64,000 nucleotides of DNA from NCBI GenBank assembly GCA_039800165.1, contig JBDLRH010000150.1:5585-69584 (forward strand), in the 5' to 3' direction. The DNA is from JBDLRH01 sp039800165. Its GTDB lineage: Bacteria > Pseudomonadota > Gammaproteobacteria > Burkholderiales > Burkholderiaceae_C. Position 1 is the stretch's first letter; each line of letters begins with the position of its first letter. The position numbers and the translations under genes were made by a program. The notes beneath the pieces were generated by a model. The model ran no database searches, was not told the DNA's origin, and was given only the letters and a program-made list of their open reading frames with translations. Of this stretch, positions 16,833 to 24,847 are shown piece after piece.

Positions 16833-18244
16833 TGCGTAGTACTTTCATGCCCACCGCCGATCTTGCCCGCCCGCCGCGAAGCCTGGTGCTGTTCAACCAC
16901 GACTTCGACCGCATCGCGTTCGACCGGCTTTCGCAGCGCTGGCCCCACATCAGCGCGGGCTTCGACCTGTTCAGCTTTCCGAGCAATGCGCGCCTGGCGT
17001 GGTTCGACATGGCGCGCTTCACTGCGCTGGCCGCCAGCCGCGCGCGGCGCCTGGGCGTGCGTGCGGTGCTCTCCAACCAGGAGCAGTTCGGCGCACTGTG
17101 CGCGGCATTGGTGGCCGAGAAGCTGGGCCTGCCCGGCACGCCGGTGGCTGCGGTGCTGGCCTGCCAGCACAAGCTGCATGCGCGCGAGGTGCTGCAACGC
17201 GTTGCCCCCGAAGCCAACATTGCGTTCGCGCGGCTCGATGCCCGCTACGGCGAAGACGTGCCCCAGGGCCTGCAGTACCCGCTGTTCGTCAAGCCGGTGA
17301 AGGCCGCGTTCTCGGTGCTGGCGCGCACCGCGCACAGCCGCAGCGAGCTGCAAGCCCACACCCGCTTCGGCGCGTGGGAGCTGTGGGTCATCCGCCATCT
17401 GGTCGAGCCCTTCGAGCGCGTGGTGCGCGAGCGGCTGCCGCAGGCCGGCAGCGCGCACAGCATGATGGTCGAGCAGCCGGTGAACGCACCGCAGTACAAC
17501 CTGGACGGCTACGTCTTCAACGGCGAGCTGCGCACCCTGGGCGTGGTGGATGCGGTGATGTACCCCGGCACCCAGGCCTTCATGCGCTTTGAGTACCCAA
17601 GCCGCCTTCATGCATCGGTGCAGCAGCGCGCGGCCGATGTGGCGCGGCGCTTCCTGCAGGCGGTTGGCTTCACCCACGGCCTGTTCAACATGGAGTTCTT
17701 CCACGACCCGGTCACCGACAAGATCTCGGTGATCGAGTTCAACCCGCGCATGGCCTCGCAGTTCTCCGACCTGTACGCCCGCGTGGACGGCATCGACCTG
17801 CATGCCATCGCCATGGCGCTGGCGCACGGCGAAGACCCGGCCACGCTGCCGCGCACAGAGCCAAGCGCGCAGGTGGCTGCCAGCTTCGTCTATCGCCAGT
17901 TCGATGCATCGCGCTCGGCCGACCAGCCCTCAGGCATGCGCCGCCGCGCGCTGCGCGAGTGCTTTCCTGATGCGATGCTGCTGTCCTTTCCCAAGGCGGC
18001 CGGCTCGATTGCACGCGACCTCAAGTGGCTGGGCAGCTACCGCTACGGCATCCTGCACCTGGGTGGCCACAGCGCGGCCGACCTGCGTCGCCGCTGCGAG
18101 GTGGCCAGCAGCCTGCTGGGTTGGCCTGCGCCGTACGCAGAGCATCACGCCGAGGTGTCGCAGCGCCAGCGCACGCCCAGCCTGCGCACCGAGCTCGACG
18201 TCGCCAGCGCCTGGCAGCCGGCACCCGACCCGGCGCGGCCCTGA
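16832..18244 (+). CDS. ATP-grasp family protein of unknown substrate
   Basis: 470 residues from ATG 16832 (TGATG overlap with the DUF3047 stop). An N-terminal pre-ATP-grasp segment is followed by an ATP-grasp core: FVKPVKAAFS (ATP-binding Lys), MVEQPVNAPQYNLDGYV, and metal-binding VIEFNPRMASQFSDLY with the paired Glu and Asn. ATP-grasp enzymes join a carboxylate to an amine or thiol through an acyl-phosphate. The protein lacks a signal peptide, so it is the cytosolic member of an operon whose neighbours are exported. Substrate unknown. Confidence 0.82.
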   Translation: MRSTFMPTADLARPPRSLVLFNHDFDRIAFDRLSQRWPHISAGFDLFSFPSNARLAWFDMARFTALAASRARRLGVRAVLSNQEQFGALCAALVAEKLGLPGTPVAAVLACQHKLHAREVLQRVAPEANIAFARLDARYGEDVPQGLQYPLFVKPVKAAFSVLARTAHSRSELQAHTRFGAWELWVIRHLVEPFERVVRERLPQAGSAHSMMVEQPVNAPQYNLDGYVFNGELRTLGVVDAVMYPGTQAFMRFEYPSRLHASVQQRAADVARRFLQAVGFTHGLFNMEFFHDPVTDKISVIEFNPRMASQFSDLYARVDGIDLHAIAMALAHGEDPATLPRTEPSAQVAASFVYRQFDASRSADQPSGMRRRALRECFPDAMLLSFPKAAGSIARDLKWLGSYRYGILHLGGHSAADLRRRCEVASSLLGWPAPYAEHHAEVSQRQRTPSLRTELDVASAWQPAPDPARP

Positions 18245-18256
18245 TTTCTTTGCCCC

Positions 18257-18904
18257 ATGAAGCTCACACCGAATTCACGCGAAGCCAGCACACCGCGGCC
18301 GCGTCGCCTGCTGCGCCATCTGCCCAACCTGGTGCTGGCCGGCATCGCCGCAGCGATGCTGCTGTCGGGCTGCGGCGCGATGCTGGCGCAAAACCCGTCC
18401 AGCACCCTCAAGCCGGTGAACGCCGTCAGCGCCGAACCCGAGCAACGCCTCATGCTCAAGGGCGCCGACGTGGTGGCCTACTTCACCCAGGGCCGCTACG
18501 CGCAGGGCTCGCCGCAGTTCCGCAGCACTTTTGAAGGCGTGGACTTCCGCTTCGCCAGCGCCGGGCACAAGGCGCTGTTCGACCAGAACCCGCGCAAGTA
18601 CCTGCCGCAGTACGGCGGCTACTGCGCCAACGGCATCGTCTACGGCATCCCGTGGGGCGGTGATGCCGACGCGTGGAAGATGATCGACGGCAAGCTCTAC
18701 ATCTTCGGCGGCCGCGCGTCGCAGGAGGCGTTCGAGGTGGATGCACGCGCCAACATCGCCCTGGCCGACCGCTACTGGAAGGACGAGGTGCAGGGCAGCA
18801 ACAGCTTCATCCAGCGCGCCAAGCGCCTGACCTTCAAGGTGCCGCACTACAAGAGCGGCGACGAACTCGCCCGCCTGGTCGCCGAGACCAAGGCGCGCAA
18901 GTGA
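18257..18904 (+). CDS. YHS-domain lipoprotein
   Basis: 215 residues. An N-terminal basic region and hydrophobic stretch end in a lipobox-like LLSGC, so the mature protein is probably a lipoprotein. The YHS-type core (KGADVVAYFTQGRYAQGS, FRFASAGHKALFDQNPRKYLPQYGGYCA) resembles a small metal-associated domain. It closes the oxidoreductase/DUF547/DUF3047/ATP-grasp operon, 12 bases after the previous stop. YHS domains are found in metal-handling proteins; the metal here is not known. Confidence 0.85.
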   Translation: MKLTPNSREASTPRPRRLLRHLPNLVLAGIAAAMLLSGCGAMLAQNPSSTLKPVNAVSAEPEQRLMLKGADVVAYFTQGRYAQGSPQFRSTFEGVDFRFASAGHKALFDQNPRKYLPQYGGYCANGIVYGIPWGGDADAWKMIDGKLYIFGGRASQEAFEVDARANIALADRYWKDEVQGSNSFIQRAKRLTFKVPHYKSGDELARLVAETKARK

Positions 18905-18940
18905 CGCGGCGCCAGCGGCTCCAGCGGCGCTAGCGCGTCA
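18902..18940. terminator. Imperfect hairpin spanning both convergent stop codons
   Basis: TGACGCG (18902-18908) pairs with CGCGTCA (18934-18940), and an inner GCGCC/GGCGC can extend the stem. It includes the YHS-gene stop and the permease stop from the opposite strand. There is no T-run, so it is at best a bidirectional weak terminator or a transcript-end stabiliser. Confidence 0.4.
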
Positions 18941-19784
18941 GCCGGTGCCGCGCCACATGGCTGAGCACATCGACCAGCGCCACCATCAGCAGCATCGCGC
19001 CCAGGATGGATGCGGTCTTGCTCATCTGGAACAGGCCCATGTGGAAGGCCAGCAGCTGCCCCAGGCCGCCCGCGCCCACCACGCCCAGCACTGCAGCGGC
19101 GCGGATGTTGTTTTCCCAGCGGTACAGCGTGTAGCTCAGCAGCTGTGGCAGCACCTGCGGCAGCGTGGCGTACAGGAACACCCGGCCACTGCCCACGCCC
19201 TGCGCGCGCAATGCGGCGCCCGGGCCAGGCGGCACGTTTTCGATGGCTTCGGCAAACAGGCGGCCCAGCACGCCCGCGGTGTGCAGCGCCAGCGCCAGCG
19301 TGCCGGCAAACGGGCCCAGGCCAGCCGAGATCAGCAGCAGCGCGGCCCACACCAGCTCGGGCACCGAGCGCAGCGCATTGAGCAGCAGCCGCGTGGGCGC
19401 CCGGCCGTAGGCCGGATCGCCTTCGTGGGTGCGGCTGGCAGGCAAGGCCAGCGCCAGCCCGAGTGCAGCGGCCAGCGCGGTGCCCAGCACCGACATCGCC
19501 AGCGTCTCCCAGGCACCCACCAGCAGCTTTGACGTGAACGCAGGCGACAGGTCGGGCGGGAAGAACTCGCCGATGAAGCGGCCCATGCTGTTCGCTGCCT
19601 CGGCCGAGAAGAACTGCCGCCACTGCAGGTCCAGGCTCCAGAAGCTCAAGACCACCAGCACCATCAGGCCGGCGGTGAACCAGCAGGCCTTGCAGCGCGC
19701 ATCGAACAGGCGCGCCGGCAACCGGTACGGCGGGTTGGCCGCGGCGCGCGCAGGGGACACCGGGGGCGTGGCGGGCCGGGTCAT
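18930..19784 (-). CDS. Phosphonate-type ABC permease (PhnE family), second copy
   Basis: 284 residues from ATG 19784, which overlaps the upstream permease stop by four bases. N-terminal cytosolic tail, then about six membrane segments and the PhnE signature: LLLNALRSVPELVWAALLL, GVLGRLFAEAIENV and YRWENNIRAAAVLGVVGAGGLG. It pairs with the upstream PhnE homologue to form a heterodimeric channel. The importer lies beside the egtD/senA/senB/selD locus, so its cargo may be a selenium oxyanion rather than a phosphonate. Confidence 0.9.
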   Translation of the reverse strand: MTRPATPPVSPARAAANPPYRLPARLFDARCKACWFTAGLMVLVVLSFWSLDLQWRQFFSAEAANSMGRFIGEFFPPDLSPAFTSKLLVGAWETLAMSVLGTALAAALGLALALPASRTHEGDPAYGRAPTRLLLNALRSVPELVWAALLLISAGLGPFAGTLALALHTAGVLGRLFAEAIENVPPGPGAALRAQGVGSGRVFLYATLPQVLPQLLSYTLYRWENNIRAAAVLGVVGAGGLGQLLAFHMGLFQMSKTASILGAMLLMVALVDVLSHVARHRLTR

Positions 19785-20626
19785 GACAGGCTCCTGCGCA
19801 GCCAGGCGCTCACCCGGTCGGCCAGCGCCACCAGCGCCACGAACACCAGCAGCATGGTGGCCACCTCGCCACCGTTGAACATCTTCATCGAGTTGTCGAG
19901 CTGCTGGCCCAGGCCCCCCGCCCCGACAAAGCCCAGCACCACCGAAGAGCGGATCGCGCATTCCCAGCGATACACCGTGTACGAGGTGAGCTCTGCCGCG
20001 TTGGTGGGCAGCAGCCCGTAGAAGAAGGCCTGCAGCCGGCCGCTGCCGTTGCGCAGCAGCGTCTGCGTCGGATGCGTCTCGCCGCTTTCCAGGATCTCGC
20101 CGTACACCTTGCCCAGCATGCCGCCATAGGTGAGCGCAATGGCCAGCACGCCGGCGGTGGGACCCAGGCCGACCACACGCACGAACACCAGCGCCCACAC
20201 CAGCTCGGGGATGGAGCGCAGCACGATCAGCAGCCAGCGCACCGCCTGGCGCACGACGAACGGCAGCGCCGCCATGCGGCCACTGAGCGCCGAGACCGAC
20301 AGCACGCGGGTGGACAGCAAGGTGAGCGGAATCGCAATCACCAGCGCGAGCGTGACGCCGGCGGTGGCGGTGGCCACCGTGCGCCAGGTCTCCCTGGCCA
20401 CCATCGACAGGAATTCACCCGAGAGCGCCAGCGGCAGGAAGCTGCCGAGGAACTGCGCGGTGACCTTCAGGTTGTCGCGCTCCAGCAGCACCCAGGGCTT
20501 GAACTCGGTGGCCACACCCAGCGGCCACAACAGCACCAGCGCCAGGCTGATCCAGAACAGGCGCGGCAGCCAGGCTGGATCGCGCTCGGGCGCGCGCAGG
20601 GTGGACGGGGGCAGGACGGCAGACAT
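19781..20626 (-). CDS. Phosphonate-type ABC permease (PhnE family), first copy
   Basis: 281 residues, about six membrane segments. PhnE hallmarks: WLLIVLRSIPELVWALVFV, GGMLGKVYGEILESG and YRWECAIRSSVVLGFVGAGGLGQ. It lies 32 bases after the ATPase gene. The two permeases share the same motif order but are clearly different in sequence, so this is an old duplication rather than a recent one. Confidence 0.9.
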   Translation of the reverse strand: MSAVLPPSTLRAPERDPAWLPRLFWISLALVLLWPLGVATEFKPWVLLERDNLKVTAQFLGSFLPLALSGEFLSMVARETWRTVATATAGVTLALVIAIPLTLLSTRVLSVSALSGRMAALPFVVRQAVRWLLIVLRSIPELVWALVFVRVVGLGPTAGVLAIALTYGGMLGKVYGEILESGETHPTQTLLRNGSGRLQAFFYGLLPTNAAELTSYTVYRWECAIRSSVVLGFVGAGGLGQQLDNSMKMFNGGEVATMLLVFVALVALADRVSAWLRRSLS

Positions 20627-20658
20627 GGCAGATGCAGCGTGCAGGCAACGGGCCGGTG

Positions 20659-21495
20659 TCAGCGGCAGTGCATCACCGCGGGCTGTGCCGGCGCCGGGGC
20701 GATGTCTGCCACCGGGGCAGCGGCTTCGCCACGCAGCTCGTGCTCGAACTGGTCGTACAGCGCCGCCAGCCGCTCGCGCGTGACCTGTGCCGACGGCAGA
20801 TCAAAAGCCAGCGCGCCGTCGCGCAGACCGATGATGCGCGGAAAGTGCTCCAGCGCCTTGTCCACCTGGTGCAGCGTGGCCACCAGCGTGATGCCGCGCT
20901 CGCGCGCGCCATCGACCAGCGTGCGCATGGCCTGGGTAGAGCGCGCCGGGTCCAGCGCCGACAGCGGCTCGTCTACCAGCCACAGCGATGCGGGCGACAA
21001 CAGCGCACGCGCCAGGCCCACGCGCTGGCGCTCGCCACCCGACAGGCGGTCGACCCGTTCGAACAGCTTGTCGGCCAGATCAAAGCGCTCGAGCGCCGCG
21101 AAGGCCGCGGGAATGTCCGAGGGATAGAACAGCGAGCGCACGCTGGACCACACGCCCATCGCCGGCAGGCGGCCGGCCAGCACCGAGGTGACCACGCGCT
21201 GGCGCGGCGGCAGCGGCGGCACCTGCGGCGCCATGAACAGCCGGCCGCGCAGGCGCTGCAGCGCGCTGCGCGACAGCGACCACGGATCGGCGTCGCCCAG
21301 CGCAAGCCGCCCGTGCTGCGGCGACAGCGCGCACGCCATCACCTGCAGCAGCGTCGTCTTGCCGGCGCCCGAGGGGCCGATCACCGCCACCTGCTCGCCG
21401 GCACCGATCGACACCGACAGCGAGCGGATGGCGGGGGCTGCGTCAGCCCGCGCGGCCGGGTGGCGCGCCGAGGCGCCGTCCAGAACGATCTTCAT
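20659..21495 (-). CDS. Phosphonate-type ABC transporter ATP-binding protein (PhnC family)
   Basis: 278 residues. Walker A GPSGAGKTT, Q-loop region MAPQVPPLPP, signature LSGGERQR, Walker B LWLVDEPLSALD, switch His in TLHQVDKALEHFPRIIGL, the form typical of PhnC. The C-terminal 40 residues are Ala-rich. It lies 21 bases from the substrate-binding gene in a four-gene minus-strand operon (binding protein, ATPase, two permeases). Confidence 0.9.
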   Translation of the reverse strand: MKIVLDGASARHPAARADAAPAIRSLSVSIGAGEQVAVIGPSGAGKTTLLQVMACALSPQHGRLALGDADPWSLSRSALQRLRGRLFMAPQVPPLPPRQRVVTSVLAGRLPAMGVWSSVRSLFYPSDIPAAFAALERFDLADKLFERVDRLSGGERQRVGLARALLSPASLWLVDEPLSALDPARSTQAMRTLVDGARERGITLVATLHQVDKALEHFPRIIGLRDGALAFDLPSAQVTRERLAALYDQFEHELRGEAAAPVADIAPAPAQPAVMHCR

Positions 21496-21516
21496 GGGGC
21501 AGCAGTATGCAGCCGC

Positions 21517-22383
21517 TTACAGAAGGCCGGCGCTGCGCGCTGCCGACTCCAGGCCCTTGTAGTTCTCGGGCGTGGTCGCGATGTAGCGCGTGGCGCGGTT
21601 GAGCTTGAGGATCTCGGCCTGCGCCGGGTCCTTGTCGCTCAGGGCCAGCAGGGCCGCCTTGACCTTGTCCTGCATCGCCTTGGGCATGTCGGCATGCACC
21701 GACCAGTTGTAGTTGAAGTACGGCGGGGTGGTGTAGAACACGTCGACCGCCTTGGTGTCGACCCGGTTCTCGCTGACGAATTTGCGCCACACGGTGATGT
21801 CGAGCGCGGCCGCGTCGACCTTGCCGCTGACCACCGACGCGATGGTGGCGTCATGCGCACCGCTGTAGGCGATGCGACGGAAATCTTTTTCGGGATTGAT
21901 GTTGGCCTGCAGCAGGAAGCTGCGCGGCATCAGGTGGCCGGAGGTGCTGCTTTGCGAGCCGAAGGACACCTGCTTGCCCTTCATGTCGGCCAGGCCCTTG
22001 ATGCCCGAATCGGTCTTGGCGATGAACACCGACTGGAACTTGGTGTCTTCTTCGCGTTGTGCCAGCGGCACGATCTTGCCGCCGCTGCGCAGGTTGGCCT
22101 GCACGTGGGTGAATCCGCCGAACCAGACCAGATCCACCTTCTTGTTGACCAGCGCCTCGACGGCGGCCGGGTAATCGTTGACGGGAGTGAACTCGACCTT
22201 CATGCCGAGCTGCTTTTCGAGATAGTTCGCCAGGGGGGTGAACTTGCGCACCTGCTCGGTGGCGGCTTCTTCGGGGATGGTGGTCACACGAAAGACTTGC
22301 TGCGCATGACTTAGCGCACCGAAGCACAGGACCGCGCAGGTCATCAGTGCCTTCAGGGTGCGCGAGGGGGACAGGCTGATCAT
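21517..22383 (-). CDS. PhnD-like substrate-binding protein, candidate selenium oxyanion binder
   Basis: 288 residues with a signal peptide ending near LSHAQ. PhnD-type binding protein of the phosphate/phosphite/phosphonate group (FRVTTIPEEAATEQVRKFTPLANYLEK, VDLVWFGGFTHVQA, QSSTSGHLMPRSFLL, GAHDATIASVVSGKVDAAALD). I recall a described clade of this family called putative selenate-binding protein because of linkage to selD. The position here, divergent from egtD and close to senA/senB/selD, fits that clade. Membership needs a model search. Start ATG 22383 has TGAGGAAAT upstream. Confidence 0.82.
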   Translation of the reverse strand: MISLSPSRTLKALMTCAVLCFGALSHAQQVFRVTTIPEEAATEQVRKFTPLANYLEKQLGMKVEFTPVNDYPAAVEALVNKKVDLVWFGGFTHVQANLRSGGKIVPLAQREEDTKFQSVFIAKTDSGIKGLADMKGKQVSFGSQSSTSGHLMPRSFLLQANINPEKDFRRIAYSGAHDATIASVVSGKVDAAALDITVWRKFVSENRVDTKAVDVFYTTPPYFNYNWSVHADMPKAMQDKVKAALLALSDKDPAQAEILKLNRATRYIATTPENYKGLESAARSAGLL

Positions 22384-22465
22384 GGAATTTCCTCAGTGAA
22401 AAAAAGCGAGAAACGGGGCTGCCGCCTCGCGAACGGAGCCCGAATCGATTACAACTGATTTCATC

Positions 22466-22483
22466 TCGTGGCGTGGGCCACGA
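22466..22483. promoter_or_regulatory. Perfect 7-bp inverted repeat in the transporter/egtD divergent promoter region
   Basis: TCGTGGC-GTGG-GCCACGA, followed by a run of seven A on the plus strand. It sits about 70 bases upstream of egtD and 80 upstream of the binding-protein gene. The A-run on the plus strand and T-run before the stem on the minus strand make an intrinsic terminator unlikely in either direction, so an operator for a shared regulator is the better guess. Confidence 0.4.
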
Positions 22484-22554
22484 AAAAAATCCCGGACGCC
22501 CCGCTTTTCCTTGCATCGGACTGACGCCGGTTTGTGCGAAGCTGTAGGCCGCAC

Positions 22555-23523
22555 ATGAAATCTCCCCGATTCCTGCAGATCCATCACGAGGATCGCGATG
22601 CCGTGCGTGAGGAGCTGCTGGCCGGCCTGCGTGCCGCGCGCGCCCACACCTCGGCCAAGTACCTGTACGACGCACTCGGCTCGCGCCTGTTCGAGGCCAT
22701 CACCGAGTTGCCCGAGTACTACCCCACCCGCACCGAGGCGCAGATCTTTGCCGGGCATGGTGCTGCGATGGCGGCGTGCGTGCCACGTGGCGCCACGCTG
22801 ATCGACCTGGGCGCGGGCAACTGCAACAAGGCCGCCGCGCTGTTCGAGCGCTTCGAACCGGCGCACTATGTGGCGGTGGACATCTCGGTGGACTTCCTGC
22901 GCAACGCGCTCGAATGCCTGCAGCGGCAGCACCCCGCGCTGCAGATGACCGGGCTGGGGCTCGACTTTTCGTCCGGCCTGCGCCTGCCGGATGACGCGGG
23001 CATCGCCGGTGACGCGCCGCGCATCCTGTTCTACCCGGGGTCAAGCATCGGCAACTTCACGCCCGAGGAGGCGCAGGCCTTCCTGCGCACGGTGCATGCC
23101 GCCTGCGGCAGCGCGCCGGGCAGCGGCCTGCTGATCGGGGTGGACCTGGTCAAGGGCACTGCCGAACTGGAGGCAGCCTACGACGACGCCCTGGGCGTGA
23201 CCGCAGCCTTCAACCGCAACCTGCTGCTGCACATCAACCGCCTCGCGGGCACCGACTTCGCGCTGGCCGACTGGCGGCATCTGGCGCGCTACGACACCGC
23301 GCTGGACCGCATCGAGATGCACCTGGTGGCCAACCATTCGCTGAAGGTGCGCTGGCCCGATGGCGAGCGTGACTTCAGCGCCGGCGAGACGATCCACACT
23401 GAAATCTCGTGCAAGTGGACGCTGCCGCGCTTCGACGCGCTGCTGCGCTCGGCGGGCTTTGGCGCACCGCAGGCCTGGTGCGATGAACGCCAGCGCTTTG
23501 CGGTGTTCTGGGCACCGGTATAG
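22555..23523 (+). CDS. egtD: L-histidine N-alpha-methyltransferase EgtD
   Basis: 322 residues from ATG 22555. EgtD trimethylates histidine to hercynine using three SAM, the shared precursor of ergothioneine and selenoneine. Family blocks: TSAKYLYDALGSRLFEAITELPEYYPTR, SAM site IDLGAGNCNKAAALF, YVAVDISVDFL, FYPGSSIGNF, GVDLVKGTAELEAAYDD and FSAGETIHTEISCKW. It is convergent with senA and divergent from the importer. Hercynine made here would feed the EgtB-like enzyme next door. Confidence 0.93.
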   Translation: MKSPRFLQIHHEDRDAVREELLAGLRAARAHTSAKYLYDALGSRLFEAITELPEYYPTRTEAQIFAGHGAAMAACVPRGATLIDLGAGNCNKAAALFERFEPAHYVAVDISVDFLRNALECLQRQHPALQMTGLGLDFSSGLRLPDDAGIAGDAPRILFYPGSSIGNFTPEEAQAFLRTVHAACGSAPGSGLLIGVDLVKGTAELEAAYDDALGVTAAFNRNLLLHINRLAGTDFALADWRHLARYDTALDRIEMHLVANHSLKVRWPDGERDFSAGETIHTEISCKWTLPRFDALLRSAGFGAPQAWCDERQRFAVFWAPV

Positions 23524-23546
23524 CGGCCCCGCTGGGCTCTGGCGAA

Positions 23547-23561
23547 CTGACGCGTCGTCAG
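23547..23561. terminator. Short hairpin between convergent egtD and senA
   Basis: CTGACG-CGT-CGTCAG, a perfect 6-bp stem that includes the senA stop codon. No T-run on either strand, so terminator activity is uncertain. Confidence 0.3.
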
Positions 23562-24805
23562 TCGACGGCCACCGAGCGGAAGCCCGCCAGGATGTCGTTG
23601 CGCGCGGGCACGAAGAAGTTGCGGTAGCCCGGATGCGCCAGCACCTCCGAGGTGGCGCTGCAGGCGCCGCGCAGCACCCGGTAGGCACCGTCAAACCACG
23701 GCTGCGAATAGTCGCGGTACGGATGCGGCACGAAGCCATCGAAGGGCGCGAAGCGGCAGGCCATCCACTCCCACACCTCGCCCCAGGCAAAGCGTCCCGG
23801 CTCCGTGCTGAGGCAGGCGCATTCCCATTCGGCCTCGGTGGGCAGACGGCGGCCCGCCCAGCGGCACCAGGCTTCGGCGTCGTGCGCGTTGAGGTGCACA
23901 GCGGGCGCAGCCGGGTCGATGGCCGACCATGCCGCGCCGATGCGCTGCTGCCACCCGTCAGAAGTGCGCCGCAGGTGCGGTGGCGGCGCGTGGCCGGTGG
24001 CCTCGATGAAGGGCAGGTAGCGTGACCAGCGGACCGGGTGGGCGTCGATGCGAAACGCATCCAGCGCCACCTCGCGCGTGCCGAATTCATTGTCAAAGGC
24101 CCAGGCACCGCCTTGCTGGGGCCCGCAGCCCAGCGTCCAGCGCTGCGCCGGGATGTCGATCTGCGCATCGGCCGCCGCACCCGACAGCGCCAGCGCGCCC
24201 GGCACGGCGTGGCCTCGCCGCAGGGGTTCGGGCAGGTCGATCTGCAGGCCCTGGCCCATGTACACCAGCGCCTCACCGTGCATGGCTTCGTGCATCAGCA
24301 CCAACCAGCCGAAGTACAGGTCGCTTGCAGGCGGCGAGGTGTCCAGCCAGGCCAGCGTGTCGCGCTGCACATCGGCCAGGTAGTCGAGCGTGGTGGCCAG
24401 GCCCGGCAGCGGCAAGTCCCAGCGGGTGCCATGCGCCACCAGGGTCGAGTCGTACAGGCTGTCGGCCAGCGCCAGGCGCGATGCGCGGCGTGCATGCATC
24501 GGGTCGCAGGCGGTGCCGTGACCGCGCTGCAGGTTGCGCGCAATCCACCATTCCTGGAACCAGGCGATGTGCCCCCACTCCCACAGCGGCGGGTTGAGTT
24601 CGTCGCGCTGCGGCACGTCCAGTTCGGGCAGGGCCTGCGCCCAGGCCTCGATCAGGCCCAGCGTGCGTGCGCGGGTGTGGCGCAGCGCGTCGGCCAGCGC
24701 CTGCGCCTGTGCGGCGGCATCGACCTGGCGCAACGCGCGGGCGTGGTCGCCCAAGCCCCGCGCGCGGGGCTGCGGTGGCGCCATCAGGGCGGATGAACCT
24801 GTCAT
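23558..24805 (-). CDS. senA: EgtB-like nonheme-iron C-Se/C-S bond-forming enzyme, probable selenoneine synthase SenA
   Basis: 415 residues from ATG 24805 (GTG 24832 would add nine residues). DinB-type N-terminal domain with His79 in LWEWGHIAWFQEWW and the iron motif HEAMHGE (His172, His176, Glu178), followed by an FGE-sulfatase C-terminal domain (LPTEAEWECAC, FAWGEVWEWMAC, YRVLRGACSATSE, RNFFVPARNDILAGFRSV). EgtB makes the C-S bond of ergothioneine from hercynine; the SenA branch uses a selenosugar to form a C-Se bond. Assignment to SenA over EgtB rests mainly on adjacency to senB and selD. No EgtC, EgtA or EgtE is next to it. Confidence 0.85.
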   Translation of the reverse strand: MTGSSALMAPPQPRARGLGDHARALRQVDAAAQAQALADALRHTRARTLGLIEAWAQALPELDVPQRDELNPPLWEWGHIAWFQEWWIARNLQRGHGTACDPMHARRASRLALADSLYDSTLVAHGTRWDLPLPGLATTLDYLADVQRDTLAWLDTSPPASDLYFGWLVLMHEAMHGEALVYMGQGLQIDLPEPLRRGHAVPGALALSGAAADAQIDIPAQRWTLGCGPQQGGAWAFDNEFGTREVALDAFRIDAHPVRWSRYLPFIEATGHAPPPHLRRTSDGWQQRIGAAWSAIDPAAPAVHLNAHDAEAWCRWAGRRLPTEAEWECACLSTEPGRFAWGEVWEWMACRFAPFDGFVPHPYRDYSQPWFDGAYRVLRGACSATSEVLAHPGYRNFFVPARNDILAGFRSVAVD

Positions 24806-24847
24806 TTCCGGGCGCAGCACGGTCGCCGACACGCTATAAACCCCTCA

